A DNA stretch of 64,000 bases from an uncultured Rhizobiaceae group bacterium (lineage in GTDB: Bacteria > Pseudomonadota > Alphaproteobacteria > Rhizobiales > Rhizobiaceae): positions 355,632 through 419,631 of the forward strand of contig CANMVS010000004.1 of NCBI GenBank assembly GCA_947501445.1. The letters are read 5' to 3'. The notes below the pieces were generated by a model that saw only the letters and a list, made by a program, of their open reading frames with translations, had not been told where the DNA came from and did not search any database. This document shows positions 63,938 to 64,000 of this stretch, piece after piece. Position numbers and translations under genes: made by a program. How positions within the stretch are numbered: the stretch's first letter is position 1; every line of letters begins with the position of its first letter.

Positions 63938-64000
63938 GATAGGGGATGGATCGGTTTTCTATTGGCTTTTTTAAGAGCCGTGCGTGAGTATGATCACCCC

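Noticed and set aside
1..64000. tRNA, rRNA, transposase, phage or toxin-antitoxin genes
   Set aside because: None were recognised on reading both strands; short non-coding RNAs cannot be excluded without a covariance search.

Overview
The window looks like a chromosomal segment from an alphaproteobacterium, possibly a marine or rhizobial-type lineage. The basis is the gltBD pair, a DUF6481 protein, a group III truncated globin beside an NsrR-like regulator, TRAP transport, many LysR/TetR/MocR regulators with divergent targets, and organosulfur and organohalide enzymes. The genus cannot be fixed from the sequence. No rRNA, tRNA, CRISPR array, phage or transposase gene was seen.

Layout. 0-7 kb: the end of an AHSA1-type protein, then glutamate synthase (gltB-gltD). 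7-10 kb: a globin/NsrR pair that shares AT-rich palindromes, a small unknown protein and an MFS transporter. 10.5-15.3 kb: the prkA-yeaH-spoVR stress operon. 15.4-20.4 kb: an esterase-like hydrolase and a TRAP transporter (dctQ-dctM-dctP) with a divergent LysR. 20.5-32.7 kb: accessory genes, including a metallo-lactamase-fold hydrolase, a flavin monooxygenase fused to an NTF2-like domain, a RidA protein, a Popeye-like cyclic-nucleotide-binding membrane protein, two TetR units, an aldo/keto reductase with LysR, and LysE. 32.8-35.7 kb: methionine gamma-lyase with a divergent Lrp regulator, and an ornithine-cyclodeaminase-family protein. 35.7-37.35 kb: a non-coding tandem array of about 355-bp hairpin-rich units. 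37.5-43 kb: a DegT-type aminotransferase, then an acyl-CoA module (HMG-CoA-lyase family, enoyl-CoA hydratase, CoA-transferase, acyl-CoA dehydrogenase). 43-54.4 kb: small secreted protein, luciferase-domain protein, orphan solute-binding protein, divergent SDR, EamA/MocR pair, haloalkane dehalogenase/TetR pair, lipoprotein, 2OG oxygenase/LysR pair and MmgE/PrpD. Gene-end remnants lie among these genes. 54.4-57.7 kb: a sulfur-type cluster (selenium-binding/methanethiol oxidase family, CoA-binding protein, rhodanese) with a divergent IclR. 57.8-64 kb: a secreted hydrolase, an NTF2-like protein, a second RidA, and a TetR-controlled HlyD/ABC exporter, ending in a lone copy of part of the hairpin-rich repeat.

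The most unusual material is non-coding. (1) The 35.7-37.35 kb array consists of strings of short perfect stems closed by four-base loops. Two stems show compensatory base changes between copies, and a partial copy lies 26 kb away. (2) A second dispersed family of about 100 bp has two palindromic modules and sits mostly between convergent gene ends. (3) At 43.48-43.74 kb the 3' end of an EamA-like gene is joined to the 3' end of a LysR-like gene, in the order and orientation expected if a duplicate of the 46.3-53.0 kb segment had collapsed by deletion. A piece of the 2OG-oxygenase gene end survives at 50.3 kb.

Functional links that can be inferred: methionine gamma-lyase would release methanethiol, which the methanethiol-oxidase-family protein could oxidise, with the rhodanese handling sulfur. 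The NsrR-like regulator probably controls the globin in response to nitric oxide. Most other metabolic genes are paired with a divergent regulator over a recognisable palindrome.
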